The position numbers were made by a program, and so were the translations under genes. The notes under the pieces are model-generated. The model worked only from the letters and a program-made list of their open reading frames with translations. It was not told where the DNA came from and did not search any database. 64,000 bases of DNA from Paraphaeosphaeria minitans (lineage: Eukaryota; Ascomycota; Dothideomycetes; Pleosporales; Didymosphaeriaceae): the NCBI GenBank assembly GCA_015832175.1, contig WJXW01000009.1, positions 1,612,001-1,676,000 on the forward strand. The letters are read 5' to 3'. Positions 32,618-45,556 of the stretch are shown one piece after another. Within the stretch, counting starts at the first letter, position 1. Each line of letters begins with the position of its first letter.

Positions 32618-33552
32618 CCTAGATACCTACGGTAACTCTCTTGATCGTCGCTTCGCAGTTGAGGCGGTCCGCAGAGGGCCGTACCGCACGTCATTCCAGA
32701 GCGAGTTTTCGAGACACGTATACGGTCGCAAATCACTAAGCATCAGCAAACACCGAGGACTTCGCATCGCCAATTGTAAATATTGGCCAAGTGCTGTGTA
32801 GGTTGGTAAGAGGGAAAAGAGCAGGATACGAACGAAGACGGAAGTCCCTCTGCCATAAGCCTTTGGTAAATCGCAGTCCCATTTTACCATGGGTATGCGT
32901 TGAACAAGCTTGCCTATACTCATTAACATGCTTGCTAATCTTAGCATCGTTTCTGGTGTCTTATGGAAGCGCCACTTTCATGGTAAAAAATGTTGCACGT
33001 TCACCTCGAACTCACTGTGGACGTCTAGGTACCGGACTCCTACACATCGGATGTTCATTGGCTAATCAACTTCAACGGGTACCTATAAGATGGATCGTGA
33101 ACCAGCTACGTTCCAAGTTCCATCATTATATTCAATTCCGCAGGCTTTTTTTCTTCTGCGCCCCGATTGTTCAATTCACTCGGGGTCTGGTGTCTTGCAC
33201 GTGGTGTTCTTTGTTGCGCCCAGATCTGCGGCATCGAGCAAACGTCAAACCAGCATGCGATGTCGCAATTAGGCCCAACACACGCTTTGCTCGCAGCCAT
33301 CATGCCTCCGAACCAATAACACCGGCTTGTCCCCGGATGTTCTCCACTCTTTGGTGCATGTCACATCGCTTAGAGATGTCATGCCCGTTTTCTGGCATCG
33401 TTTCGAGTAATGTGGGAGCAGGTCAAAGTGCATCCCTGGGTAGAGATGTGGGCTTCGATCCATAGAAAAGGGTGCGGCCCGGGAGAAGGACTTGCAAAGT
33501 ACCCCATACATCTGGAGCTTCCGAAGGCCACTCCAGCTCGTGAAAAGAAGAG

Positions 33553-35292
33553 ATGGCGTCGCATACGGCCCAGGATAAGGAGATCGAGGCTATTCAACCC
33601 TCCCCGCCGATGCACTCTGAGACGTCTTCGCAGTTCGACGACGCTTACGAAATCTACAAGAAGAATCAGGGTGCTCAGATAGACGCAGCAGAAGCAAAGA
33701 GAGTCTTGCGCAAGATCGATATCCGCATCGTGCCAATTTTATTCTTCATCTACCTGCTACAGTATCTCGATAAGAACGGCATCAACTACGCCAGCGCCTA
33801 TGGGCTGAATGAGGGAACAAAGTTGAAAGGGCAGGACTTTTCATGGCTTGGTGCGGCGCAAGATCTACTTCACTGGGAACACTAACTGACATTTGGGAGG
33901 TTCCATCTTCTACTTTGGATACCTCGTAGGTCAGTACCCATCTGGGTACTTATTGCAACGCCTGCCAATCGGCAAATTCCTAGGATTTACGACATTGGGT
34001 GCGTGACTTCCTACCCATGGAGTCGCAAAGTAAATTGACTGTTCTCAGGATGGGGTATCATCTTGATGACCACTCCAGCATGCCACAACTTCGCCGGTAT
34101 CGCTTCCAACCGCTTCCTCCTAGGTTTTCTCGAATCCGCCGTCAACCCAGGATTCGTCCTAATCATGAGTATGTGGTACACCGGCGCTGAGCAGCCTCTA
34201 CGGCTGGAAGCCTACTATTGCACCAACGGTATCGCCACCATGTTTGGCGGCTTGATCGGCTACGCTGTTGGACACATCAAATCGGCGCTTCCGAGGTGGA
34301 TGTATGTATTCCTAATTTTCGGCTCATGCAGCATGATCATGGGCATCGTCACGCTGCTCTTCCTCCCCGATCTACCCAGCACCGCGAAATTCCTGAAGGA
34401 ACCCGAACGCATCATCGCCGTGGACCGCGTTGCGGGAAACCGCCAAGGAGTTAAGAATAGACACTTCAAGAAGTATCAGGCGTGGCAGACGCTGTACGAT
34501 CCCAAGACGTGGATCCTTTTCGTCATGGCGACGGGAGCACAGATCCCGAATTCAGCCCTCACGAGCGTAAGGGCAGTCTCGCACCCGTATCACCCATACA
34601 CACTTACTCACAACCCCCCCAGTTCAGCTCCCTCATCATCAAATCCTTCGGCGTCGACACCCTTGGCACGCAGTACCTCCAGATCCCCGGCGGCGCCGTG
34701 CAATTCCTTTCCCTCATCTTCGGCGGCTACGTATGCACGCGCTTCCCCAACACACGCTGCCTTACCATGACCGTCGCCAACCTCATCTGCATCATCGGGG
34801 CAGCGATGCTCGTCGCGCTCCCGGCGTCGAGCAAATGGGGCCGCCTCGTAGGCCTCTGGCTGTGCTACTTCCAGGGTCTGGGGTTCAGCATGAGTCTGAC
34901 CATTTTGAGCTCGAATGTTGCGGGCTACACGAAGAAGCAGTTGACGGGGGCCGTGCTGTTCACCGGGTACTGTGTTGGGAATATCATTGGGCCGCAAACG
35001 TTCAAGGATAGTGAGAAGCCGGGGTATCACAGCGCCTATGTTGCGTAAGTTGCGACTGTGTTCATCGAGAAGAAAACATTGCTAATGCATCAACAGCATG
35101 TTGATTGGGTATTCGATCAAGCTGCTAGCAGTTTTGGTGCTGTATGCGTACATGTGGAGCGTCAACAGGAAGAGAGACAGCGAGTCGGCATCCGGTATCC
35201 ACCTTACCGACGAAGAAGAGAAGGTGGCCGTGGAAGCAGGAATGCTAGACGTTACCGAGATCGACAATAAAGGGTTCCGGTACATATTATAA
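33553..35292 (+). CDS. MFS anion:cation symporter, Dal5/allantoate permease-like
   Basis: A 510-aa major facilitator transporter of the fungal anion:cation symporter group (allantoate, nicotinate, carboxylate and similar organic anions). Exons 33553-33850, 33900-33998, 34049-34566, 34623-35044 and 35097-35292; all junctions close in frame. Features include RKIDIRIVPILFFIYLLQYLDKNGINYA, of which the first 15 residues are the Dal5-family start of helix 1, the motif GYLVGQYPSGYLLQRLPIGK, and the ESAVNPGFVLIMSMWY block of helix 4. About 12 membrane helices can be counted. The substrate cannot be read from sequence. It is isolated: there is no neighbouring biosynthetic or catabolic cluster. The C-terminal tail has EEEKVAVEAG, a cytosolic acidic segment. 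It is convergent with the Num1-type gene. Confidence 0.9.
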
Positions 35293-35780
35293 CGGGCACG
35301 GGACGAGATGACCGCGAACATTGCAATTCGAAACGCGAATGCACGCGAATAGATATTATGCTGTATTATCAGCAACAGAGTCCGCAGACAGTAGCTGATA
35401 TGATGAAGGCGACGCAAAGATCCTCCCGTAAACCACAATCAATCCTCACAAGCCCCCTCCAACCCAGAACCTCCCAAGGGATATAAAGCGAACCGAAAAA
35501 AAAAATTGGTTGATGTGCTGTAGCAAGGAAATATTACACATTTGACACCGTGGGGTGCTATGGATATCTTTGCGCACGCGCGCCTGTACATCTACGCTGG
35601 TGGAATCCTACGATGAAAATGAACGAGTGAAGAAGAATGTGACATAGGAAAGCTAAAAAGGAAGTGAGAGGCTGTTTGGATTCGCGAAAAAAGCAGAGAC
35701 AAGCGCAGAGCCGGAACACGTGGTCGGCAATAACACGTAGGTCACGTGTGAGTCGTCGAAAGAACGGAGAACAAGGCCAA
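35293..35780. other. Convergent 3' region between the MFS permease and the ApsA/Num1 gene
   Basis: No gene supported. Two CACGTG words (35717-35722 and 35743-35748) and a TATAAA at about 35473 occur, but both neighbouring genes end here, so a promoter role is doubtful. Confidence 0.5.
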
Positions 35781-38700
35781 CTAGAATTCGCGGAAGGGGT
35801 CGTTCATAATGTCTTCGTAGGCTCCGCCCGCTCGACTCGCTTCGTTCACGCTCCATTGGCTACCGCGTCGCCTGCGATGTTTTGGGCGTGAAGATGACTG
35901 GAGAACTCGCTGTGAAGGGTCTTTGCCGAGGCTGTCATCGATGAACGCCTCCATGCGCATGGTTCCCATGGTGTCGAAGAAAGGCCGGGTTGAGGTGCTG
36001 GCTTCGGACGTTCGTGTGCTGGCAATGACGCTGTTGGGGTTGTAGACGGAAGATGGCACCGAAGGGGGCTGTCTGCTGCTGTACATGTCGGAGGAGCCAG
36101 AGGAGTACACCGAAGGTACTGGCTGGTGAGAGAAACTTCTGAAAGTTTGAGTGGGGCGAGGTGCGAGGGGACCTGTAGAGCTTCTCTTCCTGCTGTGTAG
36201 GGGGCCGCGAGGGATGGTCGGCGGGTCCGCAGACTCTTCCAATGCTTGTTCTGATTCGAAATTATGCTTTTCGGGCATGGGCTCCATCGGTGCCTGGTAT
36301 CGCTGAGCCACAGGTTTGGCCTTCCCTTTCGCGAGACGCACTGAATCACGCACGTGCGAACGACGGAGCGTCGCTCCTTGTGGACGGTAGGTCGGTTCTT
36401 CATCGGGCGGCGCAAGCGGTAGAAGCGGTGCAGCACCTAGATCTGGAATCGGAGAGCTCGAGTGGGCTAAGAAAGAAAGGGCTGTCAGCCACATATAATG
36501 ACGCTCGGGGGTGGTAGTCGTGAACTTGAGTGCGCGGGCCGGAGTGAGGATGAGTATGGATCGGTTGAACAGAGTTTGCGTGCCTGCGTTTCGGGGAATC
36601 GGTGTGTTGTCGACGACATCGAGGACGGACTGAATGACGACTGGTATGGTTGTCAGTATGTGATGAATACCCGAGTAAACAAAACTTACGTTTTCGGCCT
36701 TTTGTACCCATCAAGGCAGGCCCAGTCATTGGCTGCTTGTTGCTCCACAGCACCGAACGCTCATATGGCGAGATCCATACCCACCGCTTGTGGCGTACAC
36801 CGTTGATGGTAGAGACGGCTTCATCACCAGCCTTGGCAATATCCGCAGGTGACTCTTGCCCACCGAACGCCTTCCTGCCGCGCACATACTTCCACATCCA
36901 CTCACCAACCATTGTAGCCGCGATAGCATCGACCACGCTCGCTTGGTAAGCGACACTGTTGCCCACTGAAGCACTTCCCGTGAGCGCAGTCTGAGTGGTA
37001 GTCGTCGACAATTGGTGACGATGACCACGCGCATAACTATAACTACTGCTGCTCACATCACTAGTATAGGAAGGTATCGGAGGAAGAGAGGGACTGAGAG
37101 GTACCGTACTAGGAGTAGCCGGCAAAGTTGGGGATCGACTTCGTGGGCGTCCTGATCTCGACACGACTGCCGCTGATCGCACCTTTCGAAGGCTGTCCTT
37201 GCGCTGGTGCTGCTGCTTCATGCCGTATGGCCGGCGTCCCGCGAAATTACCACTATTACGCGGTGTAGGGCTTTGCGAGCCCTCGCTCTTGCTGAGGACA
37301 GGCTTCCGCGAGCTTGAACGTGTGGGAACAGGGAACGGGGGTCTGGTCAGAAAACCGTTCGTGTCGACGCTTCCTATGCTAGGACTGCGCGAGCGCATGT
37401 GTGCTGTTGTCCCATTCTGGACCATGGCTGATCGTCGGATGCTAGGCTGTCGAGCAAGCTTGCCAACCCTCACTGGTTTCTCCATCGAAGCACGTGTGGA
37501 AACTTGAGATCTGATCGAGTCCTCAGAAGGGCGAGCGGGCGAAGGCGAGGGCTCCTTTTCCTCCGGAACTGGGGTGGGTGGGTTGTTGAACACCTTGCCG
37601 CTCTTGACATTGCGCGCTGAGAGCATTGGGGGAGGCTGGCGCTGCTCATCGGCACTGAGTTCGGAGTCTGAATCCTCCTCGTCAGAAGATGGCCCTTCAA
37701 AGCCTGCGAATAGGCTGCTTGTTCGGAATGGTCTGCTGATAATGCTCTCCCTGTTTCGAGTCAATGGACCACTGTCGTTGTTTCCAGGATATCGATCTTC
37801 GACCTGGTCTGCAACTTTCTCCAGCAAGGACATGAGATCTTGACGAGCAGAAGGACCGGCAGTCCTCTCAGGCGCCTGTTTTGCGTCCATCTTCTGCGTA
37901 TCAACACTCGTGATTTTGCCCTTCTGACCGGGCTCCGGTGTGCCAGGCTTGGACGATATGGCCGAGGGTTGCAGATGAGGGGGGAGCTTTTGGAATCGCC
38001 TGTCAACCATGATGGGCTCAGTTTGCATGCCAACAGTGCGCATGGTCGATCTCAAGCCATCCGTGGTCTGTGTGGCAACACTGATCGTACCTGGAGGCAG
38101 TATCGGCTCCTTGGGCGACGACGGTGTAGATGAAGGTGCATGGATAGCAATGGAGGGTATCAGAATTGGAATTGGGGGAGGCGCGCGCGTCGGTAACACA
38201 GGTTTCGATTGCTCCTGAGCAGGTGCTTCAACGGGGCCGGCGGACTGGACGTGTTCATTAGGTTCGGTTTGGGTCGCAATCGACGCTACGGCAAGTCGGG
38301 GTTGGGGTGATAGAGAAGCATCATCGAAAGACGTGTCAACCTTAGGAGTAGCTGGCGGACTTAAAGGCTGATCGCTACTCTGCGTAGACGTGGAGGTCAT
38401 CAATCGGGGCATTGGCGGAGCTTGGAAAGTCACAACCGAAGGACCAAATGAGGCAGATACTCGCTTCTTCCTCTGATTAGCTTCCACTTCAGCTTTAGAA
38501 GCAGTGCCTTCATAGAGCTTGAAGGTCAAAGCTGATTCCGAAGTTGCAGGCCTGACAGGGGAAGGTGGAGGGGAGGGTTGTACCCCAGTGTCAACGTATT
38601 GGGGTTTAGGCGCCGGTTCTGGTTCTGGCTCCGACTCCAACTCTTCTTCCGGTATTTCCATTGACTGCGGTCGTGGAGGAGGGAACACCAAGTGAAGTTT

Positions 38701-39867
38701 TTGTGGCGGAACGGCAACAGAAGGCTGTGTTGATTCAGACTTCACTGGCTCAGTTGGGAAGATATCCCTGTTCGGCAATTCGCTGTCCAGACTCAGACCG
38801 AGAATGCGTTTCGCCTTGTCGTCCTGTCGCATAGATTGTCGCGATTCAAGCGCCCTCAATGCTCTCATTTCGTGTTCCGGGAAGTCATCCGAATCAAGTT
38901 CCAGGTCATCCAGATCCTCCTCCTCTTCATCAAAGACCAATTCGTCTGCCAAACTCATACCATTGTTACGTCCATGGCCTTCGGATCCGGTTCCGCTCAT
39001 GAAAGACATTCGATAGCCACGTCCAAAGCTTCGGAAGCTGCTGTTGCTCAAGTTCCTAGAGTGACGTGCAATGCGCGTGGATGTCCTTCTAGCAGGTGAA
39101 GATCGCACACTTCCGGCCTCGCTTTCTGGTCCCACGCCACTATCACGGGGAAGTCCCTCACCATCGCTGTCCACATCGTTCTCTTGTCCTTTTTCATGAA
39201 CAGCAATTTCTTCAAGAAGCATCTTTAGCCGGCTTTCGGAAATGTGAACGCGCCGTTCCAGAGTGCGCTTTTCGCCAGCCCATGCTTCCTTCTCGTGCGC
39301 CCACATGTCGTGAACCCGGTTTGAATCATCTTCCTGGCTGCGCAGCTTCTTCTGTGCCGAATTAAGCTTGTCTTTCAGATCCTCATTCACTTCCTTCAAT
39401 TTATCTCTCTCGCCCGCTATTTCTTCCAGTGCTGATAATGTCGCATTCTCGAGCTGTTGTAGTTGCCCCTTGACCGCTCGACCCTCCCTTGTACTCGTAG
39501 ATAGTTGGCTCGTAAGCGCGTCATTCTCTTTCCGGACTGTGTCAAATGATGTCTCGAGATCTTCGATAAACTTATGCTTGGAGTCCATTTCGCGTCGCAA
39601 AGAAAGAATTTCAGATACGAGAGAGGCGTGCAGCGTCGGTGTAAATCGTCGCGGATCAAGCATGGACACGCTGTCGCTGTTATCGGGGGCATCGTGGGTG
39701 TCATTGGGTTCTGGTGGGTATGGTGCTTGAGACGCTGGCGGCTCGCTGATAGGCGATCCATAGCGGGACGTCCTTCGTGAAAGGGAATTATACGGTGTGC
39801 CAGCCGGCGAAGGTAGAGGTTGGTTGCTTATGTATGCCTCGTTATCGGAAAAGTATTCGGTGGCCAT
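35781..39867 (-). CDS. apsA: ApsA/Num1-type cortical PH-domain protein (nuclear migration)
   Basis: Cortical anchor of the Num1/Mcp5/ApsA family, which holds dynein at the cell cortex and so positions nuclei. Exons 39867-36690 and 36640-35781 give 1345 aa. A coiled-coil region runs at about 75-235 (repeated Leu/Glu/Lys heptads, SLRREMDSKHKFIEDLE), then a long disordered region, then the Mcp5-type PH domain at about 975-1105: MVGEWMWKYVRGRKAFGG, GVRHKRWVWISPYERSVLWS and, after the intron, LILTPARALKFTT. That set of motifs is diagnostic for this PH family, which binds phosphoinositides. Much shorter than the yeast Num1 protein because it lacks the long tandem repeats. The C-terminal tail is disordered and basic. 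The 49-base intron falls inside the PH domain. Confidence 0.92.
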
Positions 39868-42800
39868 CGTGTCAGGGAGAGGACCGACTCGTTCGGGAAC
39901 GATTGTGCAAACGAAGAATTAGGAAGGCTGCTGCCGAGACCACAAGTAAGTGGCACTGATGATTACAATGCCGGATACATTACTATATCACCGGTCAGAT
40001 TGATTCCTAGGTGATGGACAATCAGTCCCAGCTTCCAGCAAGATTGTACGGTTCTGGATCGCTGCTCAGGGTACTCACCACACTTCCGGCGCGTCCTGTG
40101 GTGACAACAATGTCGGAGTCGCGAACCTCAGGTGCAGTCGTAAACAATGCCGGCGTGCTAGCGAGAGAGTTGCCGTGCCTTCAGAGCGGGACCAAAGACA
40201 GTCGAGGTATAGCAAACGCGTGGGAAGTTCGTCCAGGTTCGTGAATGTGTCGCAATGCTCAAAAGCTAGAGGCGTGATGTCAGTTTGCAGCCCCGTTTGC
40301 TATGCTCTGATTGTGATCTGAACATGAGGGCGGTGGGCTGCCTTACGTGCTGGACAAAATCGGCACAGATACACAAAGTGGTGCAAAAACTTGTCAGTGC
40401 TCGAAGAGTCAAGGGTGCAATGTAAAGAATAGAATGCATTGAGGGGCGAACAAAGATGAAGAGAAGCTAGCAGGCATGCATAGTTCTTGACGGCAGGCCC
40501 CAGACTCCAGACGCGTTGTCAAGGTCGCGCGCGGGTCGTGGGAGGGGGGGGAACAGAGGTGGACGAGAACGGGGTGGGCATGAAAGTGATGATCAGCGAG
40601 TGCCGGGTTCATGCATCCTTTAGATGCTGGTAAAACACTATACCGGGCGCTGTCGTGGGGACACGGGAAAGGCCCAAAGACCGACAGTGTCGAGCGAATA
40701 ACGTTCCGCTGTGCTATTGACCCCATGTTTAATTTGACCTGCACACAGTGCACATGCGTTTATGCACGAAGCACGGAGGAAGTGCGCTCCCCTGCATGTA
40801 GGGATGTGCGATCACGGTATCGGATGGAAAACACCCGTATTTCCCTCAGCAGCGTATGATACCGTAATTGCAGAAAATCCTGTATGCCTTGCACTATTTG
40901 TAAGCTATACTCTGGACTATACCAGCAGAACACATATATTACCTGTAGCTGACTATCCCCTGCCACCCAAACATTCCTCTCTAGCAGCGAATATCTGCCT
41001 CAGCATACGGTACCCATTCTAGAAATCCCGTACTTACCGTAACGATACGGAGGTCCAGAATTTTCGTATGCGCCAGGCACATCCCTTAGTACCTCGGAAA
41101 CCCAGTCTGACGGAACCTCTATATTGGGCTGAATCGTTCCGCATATCGCCTTTCATTGGTCGCTTTGCTAGTCCAGCGTAGGTACCCGTTCCGCTAGGCC
41201 TAACGAATCTCCTGTCGGTCGAGCAAAAGGAAATGACAGGGGCAGACGAGCTCGAGCGGCACAGCATTGGATGCGTGGGATTATCGTTCGCAGCTTGAGG
41301 ATGTGATGCTGTGTGATGAGAACTGGTGGGCACATGTCTGATGGCTGCCGCACCTTCGTACCGCAGCTGAAGCCTGCCACTGTTGACCAACAGGCTTCCA
41401 GCCCCCAGGAGCTACCTACGGCCCGTGAAACGAAGCTCTGCGACCCAACGTTCTACCTTATCGAGTAGGTTTGACACTACGAAGAACCGCCTCTTGGAGA
41501 GGACAGCTAAAGTTTCAGTCGCCTTGCGGGGGCTTCCATTGGGGATATTTGCAGTGCGCGATGATGAGGTTGGACGCTCGTGCTGCAACGCCACTCAGTG
41601 CCCAGCTCCTGTTTGCGCCGCATGTTTAGCGTGTCAGTGTCGCCCGCGTAGGTACACGAGGCCAACCGTCAGCAGCGGCCTCCCCAACACGCGTCGCGGC
41701 GCTCCGACGTCTGCAGATTGTCAGTCGAACGGCGTCTCCAACTGGACAGGACCGTGTCGAACGCGTCGAGATCCTGGATCATGGGTTTTATGCTATAGCG
41801 CCTCGGAAGCATCGGGTGGTGCACTGACACAGAAGCTGTCACTTGTGCCGTTCTGGATGGGAGAACTTCAATGGACTCTACGCCTGTTCGGGAGGAACGA
41901 TCTTCAGCGATCGACCGGAAAGTTGCAGTTTCGGGTAGGTAACCCATGTTGTGGTGAGGGAGGGAACACATATTAGGTACCGTCTTTTACGCGACCACAT
42001 GCTCACCACAAGTTACGAAGGTATGGCAACAGAAATAGCGTCACGGCCCGCAATCTCGATGTTAGCACAGTGGAGGCTAAATAGTCTCCGGTGTGGTTGC
42101 ACGATAATTGCCCTTCCCGTGCTTGGGGACCGAACGCGAAGTGGTGTGCGCGATGAATCGTGCCCGCGTTCAAGCCCTTTCCCCTTGCAAATTGGCTGCA
42201 CGAAACTTCGTGCAGCGCCTACATGTAGCCCTGTCCCGCTGCGTGATAACACCTACATTTGGACACGTTCATCTCGGCAACGCATCTGGCTGCTGCCATA
42301 CTGCAGGAAACCTCGGCTTGCGTTCGCTGTTTGACTTCAAAACACCCTTACCTACTACCTAAATGCTTGGTGACCGCGAGCGGATTTATATCAAACGCGA
42401 CAGTTTCAGGCCATTCGTGAACATTCTCAACCAAAACTTGGGAATCGGACGAAGAACAGCGATACAACACATGAAAGATGAGAATAACCTTCTTGCTTGT
42501 TGGATGGTTCCTTATCGATGAGCCCTGCGATCATCATGATCCTTACCGTGTATGGAAGCTGGTCATTGCTTCAAGATGGGCTCTCGAAGAGGCTAGGTAG
42601 CTGGTGACCCGTCAAAAGTACAGGAGCCCTGCGTAACCCTGTACCGGCAACATGATTTAGAAATGCCCAAACCGCTCGAGGCATTGGATACAGTGTCAAG
42701 TGCATAGTGATGGCAAGATTGCGCTTGGATTGATCATTGCGATGGGCTGACCGCCAACTGCTGGGTCGGTACATCATCTGGACGTGAAAACCTGTATTCC

Positions 42801-44053
42801 TTGTACTGAACAGCAATATTCAGTCCTTTTTGAAGTGAGACAGACACAAAACCCCGAAGATCGTACGTTCAGGTATCAACGGGCCGAGAGAAATACCGTG
42901 CGTCCTGTGAGATACACCGGGATCCCGCGTGCAGTTCCGTCAGATATTGTAAATGATTGAGCAACTCGGCGGATTGTCGAAGTAGTGTCGCAAAGCTAGA
43001 ACATCGAAATGATTATTCGTCGGATATAGCATTTTAGGCGACACGAGAGTCTACCAAGTCGGAGGTCTGTGGAAGGTGCTTTGCGAGGTCCTGGCGAGTT
43101 GCCGCATTGTTCATCTTGAAGTAAAACAAGCTACCAACCCTTTCGACGACGTGCTGAGTATCACTGTAGTGGGGCTCTATAAGATTATCAACCTCGTCAA
43201 TGACATCTGGATGCTGATACTGTAGCAGATTTGACTGCGCCCCCCGAAGGCTGCCTATGGTATTAGACTGAAAAGGGGGTTAATTCGCTGCAAAAGTGTT
43301 GGCCAGCAGCGCCTTCTGCGGTCCCAAGATAATTGGACCAGGATTTTGTCGTGTTCCAGGTTTCCAAGCTTCTCACCACAACCACGAAGGTCATCGAAGA
43401 TCATCATCGGCGTTACCTACCGGTAGTTAGGATTTTGCGACTGTTGCATTTTTAGACCAATCGGCACAAGTCCGTCACATTCCATGGGTAACAGTTTTGC
43501 AGCCCAATACACCTACGCAACTTGTATTCACCAACTCTGCTCCTTATATTCATTTGACCTGTTGGCGACCAGGATTCGGGACCCTGTCCGTAATGCGTGG
43601 GACTTGTGGGTTCGGTGCGTAGTGGATATCTTAATTCTTCTGTTATAGGACCCTCCCGATGGTCCAGATCAGAAAGGGGCTTCCTTGCGTGACTGCGCGC
43701 GTACGCCCGTCGCATCTCAAAGACTGCCCTGGCAGTCTCCACACTATGGCACGATGGATGTTGTTGGTGTCCGGTGCATGGGAGCTGCGAGGAAGTCGTG
43801 ATGGCCCACGGGTTCATTGGTCAGGTCCGACCAGCACGCACGTGATCAATTAACACCTATCGATAAGCGAGCCCAAAAAGTTGGCGACAGAGTGGGGTGA
43901 ATGGCATTGAGCGCAACGAGAAAACACCCGACGTCTACATTCTATATTCTTTCAGGAATTTGTACAGCTGCTTAGTATCGTATATCTGCGCGTGGAAGGA
44001 ATCCAAAGATCGGCCTGAACAGCGAAAACCAAATCATACACGAGCCACCAAAT
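39868..44053. other. 4.2 kb gene-poor region between apsA and CNS1
   Basis: The largest gap in the window. I examined all frames longer than 60 codons and none has a recognisable family signature, intron-consistent extension or codon pattern like the neighbours. The sequence becomes more AT-rich after about 42370. Isolated TACCGTA and GGTACC words occur. It may hold divergent promoters, unannotated ncRNA or decayed DNA. Confidence 0.5.
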
Positions 44054-45235
44054 ATGGCGCATCCGCCTCAAGGAGATGGAGCCCCGCTACTGTCAGCAGC
44101 TATGCCACCGGCAATGGCAGAGATCAAATCACAAAGTGTAGACGAATTGATTAAGGAAATGAACCGCATGCCTCTTTTCATGACAACGCTCGACGAGACC
44201 GATGGCGACGGCGGCCAAAACGATGCCTTAGAGGCCCTCAAGGCTCTTGCATATGAAGGCACAAGAGTAGAGATCGCGGAGAATTTCCGACAACAAGGAA
44301 ACGACTGTGCCCGGGCAAAGCAGTGGACCGATGCGAAAGAGTTCTATGACAAGGCGATAGCCGCTTTGAAAGCGCCCAAGAAAGAGCCAGATCCAGAGGA
44401 TGGCCCGGATGTTGTTGATGTTACCGATATAGAGGTCAACGAAGAGGAGGACGCGAAGAAGGAGAAGGTCATTGAGGAGGCTTGTTACATCAACCGAGCG
44501 CTGTGTAACCTGGAGAAAAAGAACTACCGCTCTTGTATACAGGACTGTGCAGCAACCCTCCGCCTCAACTCGTCCAACGTCAAAGCCTACTATCGCTCTG
44601 CCACGGCTTGTCTATCTCTCGACAAGATCCCGGAAGCGGTTGATGCATGCAGCCTTGGCCTTGCACTCGATCCTTCCAATGCCCCGCTCAAAGCCCTCCA
44701 AACTAAGATCTCAGCCCGTAAAACCCATCTCGACTTTGTCGAAAAGGCACGCAGAGAGCGCGAGGCGAAAGTTGCAGCCGAGCGTGCAACTCTGTCACTA
44801 GCGCTCAAGAGTCGTGGCATCAAGACGAGGAGTACAGAGCAAGCGCCAGATCTGGAGGATGCAGAAGTAAAACTCGAGGACAAGATGGACCCCAGCTCAA
44901 CACTGTCTTTTCCAGTCATGCTGTTGTATCCCACACACGCTCAATCAGACTTTGTCAAAGCGTTCGCTGAATCAGAGACGCTCAATCAACATCTAGAGTA
45001 CATATTCCCGCTCCCGTGGGACCAGAAGCAAGAATTTACTGTAAACGATGTGGAGGCATATATGGAGACGATTGCAGGTGGACTCATCAAATTGGGGAAG
45101 AAGATGACGCTCGGCAAGGTCCTGGGAAGCGGCAAGTGCGAGATCAAAGATGGGCTTGTTAACATCAGCGTGATCCCCAAATCAAAGTCGACGGAGTGGA
45201 TAGAGGATTACAAGAAGAGGCGGGGAACAAACTAA
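44054..45235 (+). CDS. CNS1: CNS1/TTC4-type TPR co-chaperone of Hsp90
   Basis: A 393-aa intron-less protein. In yeast CNS1 is an essential cochaperone of Hsp90/Hsp70; TTC4 is the human homologue. The N-terminus has the MPLFMTTL segment followed by an EEDA-type acidic linker (ALEALKALAYEGTRVEIAENFRQQGND). Three TPR units lie at about 75-225, with basic residues of the carboxylate clamp (NFRQQGNDCARAKQWTDAKEFYDKAI and NRALCNLEKKNYRSCIQDC). The C-terminal half (about 270-390) is the CNS1/TTC4 wheel domain with FPVMLLYPTHAQSDFVKAF and LGKVLGSGKCEI. The start context (AAATATGGCG) is good. It is followed by the methyltransferase gene 321 bases downstream on the same strand. Confidence 0.93.
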   Translation: MAHPPQGDGAPLLSAAMPPAMAEIKSQSVDELIKEMNRMPLFMTTLDETDGDGGQNDALEALKALAYEGTRVEIAENFRQQGNDCARAKQWTDAKEFYDKAIAALKAPKKEPDPEDGPDVVDVTDIEVNEEEDAKKEKVIEEACYINRALCNLEKKNYRSCIQDCAATLRLNSSNVKAYYRSATACLSLDKIPEAVDACSLGLALDPSNAPLKALQTKISARKTHLDFVEKARREREAKVAAERATLSLALKSRGIKTRSTEQAPDLEDAEVKLEDKMDPSSTLSFPVMLLYPTHAQSDFVKAFAESETLNQHLEYIFPLPWDQKQEFTVNDVEAYMETIAGGLIKLGKKMTLGKVLGSGKCEIKDGLVNISVIPKSKSTEWIEDYKKRRGTN

Positions 45236-45556
45236 CTCACCTGCGATAGAATATATAAACTGTACGGTGTGACGCATACCATCTTTTTTTACTCAGTCGG
45301 TTTGTTTACTCTTGATATCGGCGCCTTCCCCCTACCTACTTGGATTCCGCGATATTTTGATCTCTCACTTTGTTCTCCAGGGTTGTATTAGGTTCGATAA
45401 AGGTCGCGGGGTTGGTGCAAACGGACGTTGACCTTTTTGGCAGGAGCTCTACCTCACCTTTTTCAGTTCATTCAACCTAACAACAAAACCACCAATCAAC
45501 CACCAATTCTGGACATACACAACACCTGTTCAACCTAACCCGTTGTCTCCACGACC
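45236..45556. other. Short intergenic region between CNS1 and the methyltransferase gene
   Basis: 321 bases separate the CNS1 stop from the next ATG. It contains TATATAAA at 45252-45259, a CCTACCTACTT word, and two CAACCTAAC words flanking the leader (about 45472 and 45531). The promoter of the methyltransferase gene must lie here or inside CNS1. Confidence 0.5.
45252..45259 (+). promoter_or_regulatory. TATA-like element upstream of the methyltransferase gene
   Basis: TATATAAA lies 17 bases after the CNS1 stop and about 300 bases before the methyltransferase ATG. It could equally belong to the CNS1 3' UTR. Confidence 0.3.

Larger units (their letters stand above)
31601..33552. other. 1.95 kb divergent intergenic region between exgB and the MFS permease
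   Basis: No coding region recognised. It includes GGTA-type tracts at 32191-32221 and a 12-base palindrome TACGGTACCGTA at 32606-32617. Long enough to hold independent promoters for both genes. Confidence 0.5.

Noticed and set aside
30327..35292. exgB plus MFS permease as part of a catabolic or secondary-metabolite cluster
   Set aside because: No synthase, regulator or further catabolic enzyme is adjacent; the two are 1.95 kb apart and divergent, and the Dal5-type permease has no pathway partner here.
41383..41976. A 197-codon frame in the 4.2 kb gap
   Set aside because: No family signature, no plausible splice partners, rich in Arg/Ser/Cys as expected for random frames.
42860..43010. Partial resemblance to 5S rRNA (GGGATCCCG and a later CGGCGGATT word)
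   Set aside because: Only two short words agree; no A box and C box in the right spacing and no helix pairing could be built. At best a relic.
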